Part shown: positions 1 through 10,055 of the stretch, one piece after another
Numbering within the stretch: position 1 is the stretch's first letter
How the letters are laid out: the number at the start of each line of letters is the position of its first letter
Assembly (NCBI RefSeq): GCF_004216565.1
Contig: NZ_SGWV01000014.1
Coordinates: 25,932-89,931, forward strand
Source of the DNA: Sphaerotilus mobilis
GTDB taxonomy: Bacteria > Pseudomonadota > Gammaproteobacteria > Burkholderiales > Burkholderiaceae_C
Length of the DNA: 64,000 nucleotides
Direction of reading: 5' to 3'
Notes under the pieces: model-generated
Seen by the model: the letters and a program-made list of their open reading frames with translations, nothing else
Told to the model about the DNA's origin: nothing
Databases searched by the model: none
Program-made: the position numbers and the translations under genes

Positions 1-252
1 GTCCGAGGCCGACACAACGGTCTTGAAGAAGCCGGTGCGCACGGCATAGAGCGCGGCGAAGTCGTCGCCCGCATGGAACAGGGCCTCGCCGCGCTTGACG
101 CTGCGGCGGGTGCTGATGATGTTGTCCAGCGAGACCAGCTCGTCCTCGGACAGGCCCACGGGCAGGCACAGCTCGCGCAGGTTGCAGGCCGAGCACGCCA
201 CCTTCAGCGCGTTGAGCGGGGACGTCGGGGCGGCGGGGGCGTCTTGGATCAT
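1..252 (-). CDS. fnr: FNR-type oxygen-responsive regulator, 5' part only
   Basis: This is the first 84 codons of a Crp/Fnr regulator whose 3' end lies beyond the left edge. The start is the ATG at 250-252. Residues about 20-29 read CSACNLRELC, the N-terminal cysteine cluster that in FNR binds the oxygen-labile 4Fe-4S cluster, and the start of the cyclic-nucleotide-binding-like beta barrel follows (GEALFHAGDDF). In the family, loss of the cluster in oxygen abolishes DNA binding, so the protein activates anaerobic genes when oxygen is low. The gene diverges from hemN, a classic FNR target, and an FNR-type box lies between them. The DNA-binding domain is outside the window, so the call rests on the cysteine cluster and the neighbourhood. 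Confidence 0.9.
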   Translation of the reverse strand, partial: MIQDAPAAPTSPLNALKVACSACNLRELCLPVGLSEDELVSLDNIISTRRSVKRGEALFHAGDDFAALYAVRTGFFKTVVSASD

Positions 253-366
253 GGTCCGGTTCCTGTTCGGTGGCGGAGGCGTCAGAGTATGCCCGCCGCC
301 CACCACCTCACTTGGGTTGTGGCGGGTGTCGATCAGGGATTCTTGTCGCGGCCTCGCGCATCCGGC

Positions 367-380
367 TTGAGGCAGGTCAA
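367..380. promoter_or_regulatory. FNR-type box between fnr and hemN
   Basis: The sequence TTGAGGCAGGTCAA has both conserved half-sites of the FNR/Anr consensus (TTGA-N6-TCAA), although the inner T and A are not kept. It lies 35 bases before the hemN start and 114 bases before the fnr start. It could therefore serve hemN activation, fnr autoregulation, or both. Binding is inferred. Confidence 0.6.
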
Positions 381-415
381 GTCCGGACGGCCGAGGCGCG
401 GCACAGTCGCAGACC

Positions 416-1882
416 ATGCACACGACGATTTCCGGTCCTGTGGCGCCCGAGGCCGCCACATCCCGCCCCGACACGGGAGACGCCACCTCGCCGCAGCCGC
501 CTGCGCTGAGCGACGACCTGTTGCGGCGGATGGACCGGCCGGGCCCGCGCTACACGTCCTACCCGACCGCCGACCGCTTCGTCGAGGCCTACACCGCCGA
601 CCACTACCGTCAGGCGCTGGCCCAGCGCGCCAGTGGCGCAATCGGCGCAGCGGGCGGACCGTTGTCGCTCTACGTGCACGTGCCGTTCTGCGAGTCGGTC
701 TGCTACTACTGCGCCTGCAACAAGATCGTCACCAAGGACCACGGCCGAGCCAGCGCCTACATCGATGCGCTGGCGCGCGAGATCGAACTGGTCACCGACC
801 TGCTCGGGCGCGGCCAGTCGGTCACCCAGCTGCACTTCGGTGGCGGCACGCCGACCTTCCTGGACGACGGCGAGCTCGACCGCCTGATGGGCATCCTGCG
901 CCGCCACTTCACGATCGAGCCGCGCGGGGAATATTCGATCGAGATCGACCCGCGCACCGTCACCCGAGCGCGCCTGAAGCACCTCGCCGATCTGGGCTTC
1001 AACCGCCTGTCCTATGGCGTGCAGGACTTCGACGCCGACGTGCAGAAGGCCGTGCACCGCGTCCAGCCCTACGAACAGGTCGAGGCGCTGATGAACGACG
1101 CCCGCGACCTCGGCTTCCAGTCCATCAACGTCGACCTGATCTACGGCCTGCCGCGTCAGACGCCCGAGAGCTACGCCCGCACCATCGGCCAGGTTGCTTC
1201 GCTGCGGCCCGACCGCATCGCGATGTACGGCTACGCCCACCTGCCGCAGCGCTTCAAGCCGCAGCGCCGCATCGTCAGCGAGGAACTGCCGACCGGTGCC
1301 CAGCGCATCGGCATGCTGTCGCAGGCCATCAGCGGCTTCATCGCGCATGGCTACCAGTACATCGGCATGGACCATTTCGCGCTGCCCGAGGACTCGCTCG
1401 CGCAGGCCAAGCGCCAGGGTCGGCTGCACCGCAATTTCCAGGGCTACAGCACCCAGGCTGACTGCGACCTGATCGCGCTGGGCGTGTCGGCCATCGGCCG
1501 CGTCGGTGCCAGCTACAGCCAGAACGCCAAGACGCTGGACGAGTACTACGACGCCCTCCAGCGCAACGAGCTGCCGATCGTGCGCGGCCTGTCGCTGACC
1601 CGCGACGACCTGGTCCGGCGCGCCGTCATCATGGCCATCATGTGCCACGGCCGCTTGAGCTATGAATCGGTCTCGCTGGCCCACCTGATCGACGTGAGGA
1701 GCTACTTCGGCGCCGAGCTGGAGGCGATCGAAGGCCTTGCCGAGGACGGCCTGGTCACGCTCGACGGCGACGGCTTCGAGCTGACCGCGCTGGGCTGGTA
1801 CTTCGTGCGCTCGGTGGCCATGGTGTTCGACAAGCACCTGCGCGCCGACCTGTCGCGCGAACGCTTCTCGCGCGTGATCTGA
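416..1882 (+). CDS. hemN: Oxygen-independent coproporphyrinogen III dehydrogenase
   Basis: This 488-residue radical-SAM enzyme decarboxylates coproporphyrinogen III to protoporphyrinogen IX without oxygen, in cytosolic haem synthesis. The family N-terminal motif GPRYTSYPTADRF is present near residue 42. The radical-SAM cluster motif CESVCYYCAC (CxxxCxxC plus the HemN-specific next cysteine) lies near residue 98, followed by the SAM-binding LHFGGGTPTF. Length matches true HemN (about 460 residues), unlike the shorter HemW paralogues. The gene diverges from fnr with an FNR-type box upstream, so expression probably rises when oxygen is low. The first 30 residues are a weakly conserved extension; the ATG at 416 is the only good start before the conserved part. 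Confidence 0.96.
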   Translation: MHTTISGPVAPEAATSRPDTGDATSPQPPALSDDLLRRMDRPGPRYTSYPTADRFVEAYTADHYRQALAQRASGAIGAAGGPLSLYVHVPFCESVCYYCACNKIVTKDHGRASAYIDALAREIELVTDLLGRGQSVTQLHFGGGTPTFLDDGELDRLMGILRRHFTIEPRGEYSIEIDPRTVTRARLKHLADLGFNRLSYGVQDFDADVQKAVHRVQPYEQVEALMNDARDLGFQSINVDLIYGLPRQTPESYARTIGQVASLRPDRIAMYGYAHLPQRFKPQRRIVSEELPTGAQRIGMLSQAISGFIAHGYQYIGMDHFALPEDSLAQAKRQGRLHRNFQGYSTQADCDLIALGVSAIGRVGASYSQNAKTLDEYYDALQRNELPIVRGLSLTRDDLVRRAVIMAIMCHGRLSYESVSLAHLIDVRSYFGAELEAIEGLAEDGLVTLDGDGFELTALGWYFVRSVAMVFDKHLRADLSRERFSRVI

Positions 1883-1940
1883 GCCTTGCTGGCGACGTGG
1901 CCTTGACCGGCCCGATGCCGGTCGCTCCGACAATCCCGAC

Positions 1941-2702
1941 ATGAGTCTGACCCTCGCCGCTTCCGCCGCCCTGATGGGCCTGGCTGGCTCGCTGCACTGC
2001 GCCGGCATGTGCGGCGCCGCCTGCACCGCCGTTGCTGGCCGCTGCACCCCGCAGCGTCCGGGGCAGGGCACCGCCGCCGTGCTGGCCGGTCGCCTGATCG
2101 CCTACGCGCTGGCCGGTGCGCTGGTGGCCTCGGCCGCCGCCGGCCTGCGCTGGCTGGGCGAAGGCGTGGGCTGGTTGCGGCCGGTCTGGTCCGGCCTGCA
2201 GCTGGCCCTGCTGGTGCTCGGCCTGTGGCTGCTGGTGCGCGGGCGCATGCCGGCGGCGGTGCAAGGCTGGATCGAGTCGCTCGGCCAGCCGCGTTCGCCC
2301 AGCCAGGTCGGCGAGGAGGGCTGGCAAGCCATCCGCATCGAACGACGCCTGCCCGGCGGCCTGAAGGCCGGCGCGCTGGGCCTGCTGTGGCCGGTCATCC
2401 CCTGCGGTCTGCTGCATGGCGCCTTGCTGGTCGCCTCGATGGCCTCCGATCCGCTGGCCGGCGCGGGCGTCATGGCAGCCTTCGCGCTGGCCAGCAGCGT
2501 CGGCCTGGTCGCGGGTCCGGCGCTGTGGTTCCGGCTGCTGCCCAGCCTGCGCCGCCGCGCCGCATCCGATGTCGGCGGACTGGCCTCGGTCGACGACGGC
2601 GGCGCCCTGGCCTTGCGTCTGGCCGGCGCCATGCTGGTGGCCAGCGTCGGCTGGACCCTGGGACACGGCCTGCTCGAACCGCTGCAGGCCTGGTGCGCCT
2701 GA
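1941..2702 (+). CDS. TauE/SafE-like (UreH domain) membrane protein
   Basis: This 253-residue polytopic membrane protein begins with a transmembrane segment holding the motif GSLHCAGMCG, typical of the UreH/TauE-SafE-like family whose genes often accompany ccoNOPQ, ccoS and hemN in proteobacteria. About six hydrophobic helices are visible, including one with a conserved Pro-Cys-Gly (WPVIPCGLLHGALL near residue 155). In that setting the family has been linked to metal or cytochrome oxidase maturation, but the substrate is not established. The gene lies 58 bases after hemN in the same direction and may be co-transcribed. The assignment to the family is firm; the function is not. Confidence 0.8.
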   Translation: MSLTLAASAALMGLAGSLHCAGMCGAACTAVAGRCTPQRPGQGTAAVLAGRLIAYALAGALVASAAAGLRWLGEGVGWLRPVWSGLQLALLVLGLWLLVRGRMPAAVQGWIESLGQPRSPSQVGEEGWQAIRIERRLPGGLKAGALGLLWPVIPCGLLHGALLVASMASDPLAGAGVMAAFALASSVGLVAGPALWFRLLPSLRRRAASDVGGLASVDDGGALALRLAGAMLVASVGWTLGHGLLEPLQAWCA

Positions 2703-2848
2703 CGGGTGCGGGCAGGCACGTCCCTTGCACGCAGGGCGAACGCGCCTCGTGTCGCAGGCAACGGCCTGTCAAGTCCACGACAGAGTGCCTGACCTAGAAT
2801 CGCTTTCCCCTGAGAAATCACCCTACCGAATCACACGGAGTCGGCCAC

Positions 2849-4102
<1,254 letters not shown>

Positions 4103-4158
4103 TGCCTGCCTGACGTGACACGGGTCGTCCCAGGGCGTCCCGTGTTGCTGCTTGACGG

Positions 4159-4192
4159 AACCCCAGTTCGTTGATTCGACTGGGGTTTTTTT
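4159..4192 (+). terminator. Rho-independent terminator of icd
   Basis: AACCCCAGT at 4159-4167 pairs with ACTGGGGTT at 4179-4187, and the right arm runs straight into a tract of seven T residues ending at 4192. It lies 57 bases after the icd stop codon and is the clearest intrinsic terminator in the window. Confidence 0.93.
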
Positions 4193-4370
4193 ATGGCCTC
4201 ACCACGGAAGTCCGCGTCGACGGCTCCAGAACAAGGCAGGGCCACAGTCGGGGCCCACACGCGACCAGCGCCGCCCACGACCTGGCGGTCCCAGGCTCGC
4301 CTGACCTTCCATGTGCTTGCCCGTCGCAGGCGCCGATATGCGGGTGCTGCAGCCGGCCTGAGGCCAGGCG

Positions 4371-4712
4371 TCACCCGCCGACGCGCTTGACGCGGTGCCC
4401 TGCCTGGGTCAACCACGACATCACGCGTTCGACGTGGTCGCCCTGTACCTCAATCACCCCATCCTTCGCGGCGCCGCCGGCACCGCAGGCGGCACGCAAC
4501 TGCTTGCCGGTGGCGGTCAGCGCCGTGGGGTCCAAGGCCAGGCCTCGCACCACGGTCACGGTCTTGCCGCCCCGGCCCTGCTTCTCGCGGCTGACACGCA
4601 CGACCCCGTCGCCCGCAGCCACGGGCAAGGCCGCCTTGCAGATGCAAGCCGCCAGCGCCTGCCGGCAGCCAGGGCAGGTGCGTCCATGATCGGTGCTGTA
4701 GACAAGAGCCAT
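4371..4712 (-). CDS. SUI1-domain protein (YciH/eIF1-like)
   Basis: This 113-residue protein matches the bacterial YciH family of eIF1/SUI1 proteins. The N-terminus MALVYSTDHGRTC carries a small cysteine cluster (CPGC then CIC, residues about 13-26) that may bind zinc. The C-terminal half is the SUI1 fold, with the conserved GRGGKTVTVVRGL at about residue 47 and CGAGGAAKDGVIEVQGDH at about 76. In bacteria the family is thought to affect start-codon fidelity, but its role is not settled. The reading frame continues upstream without a stop for thousands of bases, a GC-rich artefact; the start at 4712 is set by family length and the conserved MALVYST. Confidence 0.88.
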   Translation of the reverse strand: MALVYSTDHGRTCPGCRQALAACICKAALPVAAGDGVVRVSREKQGRGGKTVTVVRGLALDPTALTATGKQLRAACGAGGAAKDGVIEVQGDHVERVMSWLTQAGHRVKRVGG

Positions 4713-5045
4713 GGGGTCGCATCGTACGGATAAGCGCGGCTGGGTAGCTGATCTTGGGGTTGGCTGGGTAGTGGCTTCAGACCAGGTAGGGCCGGTCAAC
4801 CCGCCCTTCATGGCGGGCTGACACGGGTGCACGACAAGGCGGCGGCACGCTTGCGCCGTCCGCAGCGGCAGATGTTGGCGGAAGGCCGTGCTGTTTGACC
4901 GATTGCGGCGGGGTGACGGCTTGCACACTGGTTGCCGGGACATGTCGGTCTGCGGCTCGGCGTGTCGCGCCCGTGGGGCGGTTCTGCAGCACCCACACAA
5001 ACACCCGGCCGTCGTTGGCCGTGCCAACACGAACGGCTGCCATCC
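4713..5045. other. Intergenic region between divergent SUI1 and chemoreceptor genes
   Basis: This 333-base stretch separates two divergent genes. It contains a short hairpin (CCCGCC at 4800-4805 with GGCGGG at 4812-4817) and a weak TTGACC hexamer at about 4898. I see no convincing flagellar sigma-28 promoter, conserved small gene or RNA gene. The reading frame of the chemoreceptor is open upstream of 5046, but that part has no family resemblance. Confidence 0.5.
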
Positions 5046-7085
5046 ATGTTTCAACGCCTGACACTGCCTCACAAGCTTGCTTTGCTGGTCGTGCTGGCGG
5101 CCTTGCCGCTGCTGCTGTTTGGTGGCTTGTGGCTGCACGGTCAGGCCGAGGCGATCCGGACGGTGCGCAATGAGCAGGCCGGCGCCGACGTGGCGGCGAG
5201 CCTGTTGGCGATCTCGACGGCCACTCACAGCCATCTGGACCAGAGCCCGTCCTGGCGGGCGGGGCGCTCCGATGCCGCTGCGGCGCGTGATTCCGCCGGT
5301 CAGGAGATCTCGCGGGCGGCGGCTCGCAGCGTGGCGGCGCTGGCGCAGCGGCCGGCGTGGGCCTTGACGACCGAGGGCCAGCGTCTGGCCGACACGCTGG
5401 CGGTGCTGGTCCGCACCGATGCACACGACGCCCAGGCCAGCCTGGCGGCGCACCTCGCGGCCTTCCGTGGCATGGCGGCCCTGATGGAGCGGGTTGGCGA
5501 AACCTCGGAGCTGCTCTACGACCCTGAAGCGTCGACCTACTTTCTGGCCACCGTCGTGATCGACCACCTGCTGCCGTGGTCGGAATCGGCGGCGCGTGTG
5601 CGTGCGCTGGGCGTCGAGGCCGTCGCTGGTGGGGCATCGCCGATGAGCGACCTGTCGACCGCCTGGGGCCCGGTCGAGGTGATGGCGTCCCGGCTCGATG
5701 CGCTGTCGGTCAAGCTTGATGCCCTGAAGCGCCATGGCGCTGGCTCGTCGGAAGTCCATGCCCGCGCCGAGGCGCTGGGCCGCGCCTACGTCGAGCGGGC
5801 GCGTCAGGTGCTGGCGTCCGCGCCGAACCCGGGTGACGCCGCCGCGTTCGCCGATGCGGGCCGCGAGGTCATGGACGCCATCGCGGCCAGCCAGCAGGCG
5901 GTCGTCGGCGAACTGGGCGCGCTGCTGGCGCAGCGCGAAGCCGCCCTCGAGCGCCGTCGCACGCTGGCCGTTGCCGGGGGTCTGGCCTGTGCGACCTTGG
6001 TGCTGGCACTGGCCGTGGCGATGGTTCGCGGCACCTTGCGCGCCACCGTCGAGGTCTCGCGCGCCCTGCAGGCGGCGGCCGATGGCAATCTGACCCTGCC
6101 GCTGGCCATCGAGGGCTGCGATGAGTTCGCCACCATGGCGCGCTCCGTCAACCTGATGCGCGAGCGCCTGAGCACGATGGTGCGCACGATCCAGGGCGAT
6201 GCCCTGGCCGTGATGCAGACGGGGATGCTCTTGTCCGACGAGAGCCAGTCGTTGGCCGAGCGCACCGTCCAGCAGGCCAGTTCGGTGGAGGAGAGCGCGG
6301 TCAGCCTCGAACAGGTCAGCAGCTCGGTGCAGTCCGGCGCGGAGCGGGTCCAGCAGGTCGAGCAGCTCTTCTGCAACGTTGCCGTCACGGTGGACGGCGG
6401 GGTGGACCAGATGCAGGCGGCGGTGAGCACGGTCGAAGGCATCGAGGCCGGCAGCCGCCGTGTGGCCGAGATCGTCGGCGTGATCGATGGCATCGCCTTC
6501 CAGACCAACATCCTGGCCTTGAATGCTGCTGTGGAAGCGGCGCGGGCGGGCGAATCGGGCCGCGGCTTCGCGGTCGTGGCCAGCGAGGTCCGCATGCTGG
6601 CGCAGCGCAGCAGCACGGCGGCGGGCGAGATCCGGTCCCTGATCGCCGAGTCGACCGCGCAGGTGGCCGCTGGCTGTCAGCAGATCCGCAGCGCGCGCGA
6701 CAGCCTGTCCGAGCTGCTCGGCGATGTGCAACGGGTGGCCCACGCGCTGGGCGACTTGGCGATGTCGGCGCGTGAGCAGTCGGAAGCCGTTGCCGAGGTC
6801 TCCAACGATGTGCGTGACATCGGCAGCGCCACGCACCAGACGGCCAGCAGCGTCGTGAGGGCATCGGCCATGGCCCAGGCCCTGGGCGAGCAGTCCCAGG
6901 CGCTGCACCGGGCCTTGAACGCCATCCGGGTGACCGAAGCCGATGACGTCGGTGCGGCAAGCGGTGACGCGGTCTGGAGCTTGCCGCCTCAGGACGTGGC
7001 CATGTCGCCGTCGTCCGGCGGGTCGAGCGGCCAGTCGGCCGGTTTGCCCATCGCTTGGAGCGGCAGTCTCGCGCCGAAGCGGTAG
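5046..7085 (+). CDS. Methyl-accepting chemotaxis protein
   Basis: This 679-residue inner-membrane chemoreceptor starts [10 protein letters not shown] and has transmembrane helices near residues 9-30 and 308-330 flanking an alpha-helical sensory region of about 280 residues. The sensory region contains [13 protein letters not shown], resembling the LLDPxxDSYYL signature of four-helix-bundle sensors. A HAMP domain follows, then the signalling hairpin tip [20 protein letters not shown] and [20 protein letters not shown] (residues about 475-525) that contacts CheA and CheW. There is no C-terminal CheR-docking pentapeptide. The last 97 bases overlap the opposite-strand PYP ligase gene. The ligand is unknown; a link to the neighbouring PYP is possible but only inferred. 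The frame is open to 4932, but ATG 5046 gives the normal N-terminus. Confidence 0.93.
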   Translation: MFQRLTLPHKLALLVVLAALPLLLFGGLWLHGQAEAIRTVRNEQAGADVAASLLAISTATHSHLDQSPSWRAGRSDAAAARDSAGQEISRAAARSVAALAQRPAWALTTEGQRLADTLAVLVRTDAHDAQASLAAHLAAFRGMAALMERVGETSELLYDPEASTYFLATVVIDHLLPWSESAARVRALGVEAVAGGASPMSDLSTAWGPVEVMASRLDALSVKLDALKRHGAGSSEVHARAEALGRAYVERARQVLASAPNPGDAAAFADAGREVMDAIAASQQAVVGELGALLAQREAALERRRTLAVAGGLACATLVLALAVAMVRGTLRATVEVSRALQAAADGNLTLPLAIEGCDEFATMARSVNLMRERLSTMVRTIQGDALAVMQTGMLLSDESQSLAERTVQQASSVEESAVSLEQVSSSVQSGAERVQQVEQLFCNVAVTVDGGVDQMQAAVSTVEGIEAGSRRVAEIVGVIDGIAFQTNILALNAAVEAARAGESGRGFAVVASEVRMLAQRSSTAAGEIRSLIAESTAQVAAGCQQIRSARDSLSELLGDVQRVAHALGDLAMSAREQSEAVAEVSNDVRDIGSATHQTASSVVRASAMAQALGEQSQALHRALNAIRVTEADDVGAASGDAVWSLPPQDVAMSPSSGGSSGQSAGLPIAWSGSLAPKR

Positions 7086-8260
7086 GACTTGGGCCGGGCC
7101 GGCGCGCGCAGGTGTGCGTCCGCCCACGCCCAGAGTCGGCTGCGCAGCACGTCGAGGTCGGCCCCCGGCGCGGGCACGATGAAGGCCTTCAGCCGCGAAC
7201 CCTCCGCTGGCGCCATCGGCCGGACGGCCGCATCGGCCACCTGAGGACATCCGAGCAGGACCTGGCGGACCTGCGCCGGGTAGACGTTGCTGCCGCCGAC
7301 CTGCACCGCCTCGTCGAGCCGGCCCACGACCCGGAACTCGCGGGCCCCCTGCCAAGCGAGGTGGTCCTGCAGGGTGTGGATACCGACCGTGCCGTCCGGT
7401 GCGGTGCGCAGCAGCCGGGTGTCATCGGCGTCATCACGCGACCAGTGGGGCATCAGCTGGTAGGGCGCCGAGGCGTCCCGACGGGTGCCGATGCCGGCCG
7501 TCTCCGAACTGCCGTAGACCTGCGTCAGGCGGGCGAGTCCTTGGGCCAGCAGGCTGTCGGCGACGTCATCGGGGCAGGGCGCGGTCGAGGTGATGCCGTG
7601 CACGCCAGGCGGCAGGCGAGCGGCGTGTCGGGCGACCAGCGCCCAGTGCGCCGGGTGACTGACCAGCAGGTCGCCCGGCTGCAGGTGGCGCGCCAGCGCC
7701 TGCGGCGTCAGCCGGCGCACGTCGATCACCGCCTCGCAAGCCAGTCGCGCGGGCAACAGCACCGAGAACAGGAAGCCGTAGATGTGGTGCGCCGGCACGG
7801 CGGCCAGCACCCGCCGCGCGCCCGCGGTCAACGTCGCCAGGTGATCGACCTCCTGCTGCAGGCTGGCCAGCGTGTGGGTGCAGGGCTTGACGTCGCCGCT
7901 GCTGCCCGACGTGCGGAAGGTCAGCCGGGCGTCGAACGCCGCCAGGCCCGAAGCGGCCAGATCGACCCAGTCGCCCACATGCTCGCGCGCCAGCAACAGG
8001 TCCTCGACGCCACTTTCATGCAGGTGCAAGGCCTCGCTCAGGGCGGTCGCGACGCTCAGCCTTTCCAGCGAATCCAGCCCCAGGCCACCCTCGTGCAGCG
8101 CGACGTCCGGCGGCCAGGGCAGCGCGCGCAGCGGCGAGCCGCCCGGGCGCAGCCGGCTCACCTCATCGGCGATCAGGTCGGTGACGACGCGATGCAAGGC
8201 GTCCGGCGCCGCGTGCCAGACCGGCGACGGCGCGTGCGTGCCACCGCCGCTCACCGTCAC
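6989..8260 (-). CDS. PYP-associated 4-coumarate ligase with ACP-like N-terminus
   Basis: This 423-residue adenylate-forming enzyme belongs to the short 4-coumarate:CoA ligases found with photoactive yellow protein; it should activate p-coumarate for attachment to PYP. Core motifs are visible: phosphate loop [16 protein letters not shown] (residues about 115-130), [12 protein letters not shown] (A5), [16 protein letters not shown] (A8) and the C-terminal catalytic lysine in [12 protein letters not shown]. Residues about 20-105 resemble an acyl carrier protein, with [10 protein letters not shown] placing a candidate phosphopantetheine serine at position 64. The GTG start at 8258-8260 overlaps the pyp stop by four bases (GTGA), indicating translational coupling. 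The 3' end overlaps the convergent chemoreceptor gene by 97 bases, including the codon for the catalytic lysine. The ligase call is firm; carrier function is inference. Confidence 0.88.
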   Translation of the reverse strand: MTVSGGGTHAPSPVWHAAPDALHRVVTDLIADEVSRLRPGGSPLRALPWPPDVALHEGGLGLDSLERLSVATALSEALHLHESGVEDLLLAREHVGDWVDLAASGLAAFDARLTFRTSGSSGDVKPCTHTLASLQQEVDHLATLTAGARRVLAAVPAHHIYGFLFSVLLPARLACEAVIDVRRLTPQALARHLQPGDLLVSHPAHWALVARHAARLPPGVHGITSTAPCPDDVADSLLAQGLARLTQVYGSSETAGIGTRRDASAPYQLMPHWSRDDADDTRLLRTAPDGTVGIHTLQDHLAWQGAREFRVVGRLDEAVQVGGSNVYPAQVRQVLLGCPQVADAAVRPMAPAEGSRLKAFIVPAPGADLDVLRSRLWAWADAHLRAPARPKSYRFGARLPLQAMGKPADWPLDPPDDGDMATS

Positions 8261-8664
8261 ACCCGCTTGACGAAGATCCAGTAGGAGTTGTCGGCCAGGC
8301 CACGCTTCATGTGGATCTTGACCTTGGTCGGCCTCATCTGGTGGTCGAACACGTACTCGAACAAGGTGTTGAGGTTGTTGGCGCGCACGCCCGCGTCGAA
8401 CACGCCCTTGAACGTCGGCCGGTTGGTGCAGGGCGCCACCTCGGTGAAGAAGTTCTTGCCGATCATGGTCAAGGGGTCTCGACCGGTGATGGCGCCCTCG
8501 GCCGCGTTGTACTTGACGATGCGGCCGCCCGCGTCGAGCTCGATCGCGCCGAACGCCAGCTGGTTCAACTGCACGTCGTCCAGCTTGGCCAGCACGTTGT
8601 CGTCGTCCAGCCGCCCGAATGCGACGGTCTTGAGGGCGATCGGGGCTTGTGGCTTGTCGCTCAT
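8257..8664 (-). CDS. pyp: Photoactive yellow protein (blue-light photoreceptor)
   Basis: This 135-residue PAS-fold protein aligns with Halorhodospira PYP (125 residues) without visible internal gaps, offset by a ten-residue N-terminal extension. All chromophore-pocket residues are kept: Tyr52 (Tyr42 in the reference), Glu56 (Glu46), Thr60 (Thr50), Arg62 (Arg52) and the attachment cysteine Cys79 (Cys69) in [11 protein letters not shown]. Family landmarks [34 protein letters not shown] and the terminal SYWIFVKRV are present. In the family, p-coumaroyl bound as a thioester isomerises in blue light. An AGGAG ribosome site at 8674-8678 sets the ATG start at 8664. It forms a two-gene operon with its ligase; no tyrosine ammonia-lyase gene is present in the window. 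Confidence 0.96.
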   Translation of the reverse strand: MSDKPQAPIALKTVAFGRLDDDNVLAKLDDVQLNQLAFGAIELDAGGRIVKYNAAEGAITGRDPLTMIGKNFFTEVAPCTNRPTFKGVFDAGVRANNLNTLFEYVFDHQMRPTKVKIHMKRGLADNSYWIFVKRV

Positions 8665-8801
8665 CTGTCGGGTTCTCCTGGTGTCGGGCAAGACAAGGTC
8701 AAAACCCAAGCGGAACCCGATTCTAGGCACCCGACCACCGGGGGCGGCCGAGGTGCGCGTCAGGCTGTCAGCGCGCCCTCACGCCGGCCTGCTTGTAGCG
8801 A

Positions 8802-9899
8802 TCAATGCCGGCCCAGCAGGTCACCGAAGACGGTGTGATCGCCTTCCCGGCGATCGGCGCCGGGCGCGTCGTAGAGCACGAGCCAGCGCGGCTTGCCGCC
8901 CGACAACGCCAGCGGCAGGCCGCAGATGGCTTCGGCCCGGTTGCTGCCGGGGCCGTGGGGCAGCGGCACCGACTCGGTCAGTGCCGCGTGGAAGCGCACC
9001 GGCTCGCGGTTGGCGGCCAGGTCGGGCAGGGCGTTCGGCCACTTGAAGAGGCGGATGTCGCCGTTCAACACCATCGTCGGTCCGGCCAGGATGAAGAGAT
9101 CGTCGCCCGAGACGTGCAGGTCCCGCACGCCCAGCCCGTCGAGCGGCAGGAAGTGCTTGCGGACCAGCGTGCCCTGGTCGTCCAGCGGGACAAGGTGCAA
9201 GGCCGGCGACGAGGTGCCGCGCGGCGCCACCTCGATCTCCAGCAGCGCCGACCAGCCGCGCAGCACGGGGCCGCGCAGGCCGAGCAGCAGCCGCCGGCCG
9301 TTCACCGCCAGGCCTTCGATGTCGAAGCCGTTGTCCTTGCCCGGGATGGCCATGTAGGGCCCGAGGTGCGGGTCATCGGCCAGCGCGCGGGTGAGCAGGT
9401 TGGACTGCGCATCGCCCTTCAGGCGCAGCGCCTGTCGACCATCGCGAGCCTGCTTCACGAGGCAGGGCGCGCCCTGGGCGTCGAGCTCGATGGGCAGGCA
9501 GGCCAGCAGGCGGCGGTTGCCGTCGAGCGTCACCTTCGCCAGCCGCCGGGCGTTGTCGGCGTCGTCCCGACCGGGCTTGGCGTTCTTGCGCTTCAGGCCG
9601 TGCGAGCCGACGACCCAGAGGTAGCCGTCGACCACGGCCATGCCTTCGAGATCCGCCTCTTCATCGGGCGCACCGGGCAGTTCCAGCAGATCGGCGAGCG
9701 GGAAGTCGCGCACCTCGCCGAAACGCAGGGTCTCCTTGCCGATCGGATCGAGCCGGCGCAGCCGGTCCACGCCGCAGGCTTCATCGCCGGCGACCCACAG
9801 CCAGTCATCGGTCAAGGCCGCGCCGGACAGGTTGGTCTGCACGAGCGAGTCGGCTGCGAACTCCAGGCGGACGGCGTTGGCAAGGCGGGCGTTGGGCAT
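8802..9899 (-). CDS. DUF3616 family protein
   Basis: This 365-residue protein shows the repeated blade-like pattern of DUF3616, predicted to form a beta-propeller: LTDDWLWVAGDEACGVDRL, EEADLEGMAVVDGYLWVVGSHG, and DNGFDIEGLAVNGRRLLLGLRGPVLRGW. No signal peptide is seen from the chosen ATG at 9899, which has a GGAG site upstream. The frame is open further upstream but that part has no resemblance to the family. The function of the family is not known. It lies 137 bases upstream of pyp on the same strand, a gap that makes co-transcription possible but not evident. Confidence 0.75.
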   Translation of the reverse strand: MPNARLANAVRLEFAADSLVQTNLSGAALTDDWLWVAGDEACGVDRLRRLDPIGKETLRFGEVRDFPLADLLELPGAPDEEADLEGMAVVDGYLWVVGSHGLKRKNAKPGRDDADNARRLAKVTLDGNRRLLACLPIELDAQGAPCLVKQARDGRQALRLKGDAQSNLLTRALADDPHLGPYMAIPGKDNGFDIEGLAVNGRRLLLGLRGPVLRGWSALLEIEVAPRGTSSPALHLVPLDDQGTLVRKHFLPLDGLGVRDLHVSGDDLFILAGPTMVLNGDIRLFKWPNALPDLAANREPVRFHAALTESVPLPHGPGSNRAEAICGLPLALSGGKPRWLVLYDAPGADRREGDHTVFGDLLGRH

Positions 9900-10055
9900 C
9901 GGTGCGACTCCAGAACTTGGCAGGCCCGACGGGGCCGCGCGAGCCCGGAGTCTGCAGTGAACTGCCGCTCGATGCGCGGTCTCGACCAACGCGCAGGTCA
10001 CTGGCGCGTGGTACGGGCCCTTCGGCCGCGCCATCGTGCGCGCGCCCGACCCGCG

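Noticed and set aside
377..2071. A 564-codon minus-strand frame opposite hemN
   Set aside because: hemN on the plus strand has all radical-SAM motifs; the antisense frame lacks any family resemblance.
2795..2800. TAGAAT before icd, and a second TAGAAT before pyp, as full promoters
   Set aside because: Neither has a convincing -35 hexamer at 16-18 bases.
4713..7355. N-terminal extension of the SUI1 frame by almost 900 codons
   Set aside because: The extension is antisense to the chemoreceptor and compositionally biased; the conserved SUI1 protein begins at 4712.
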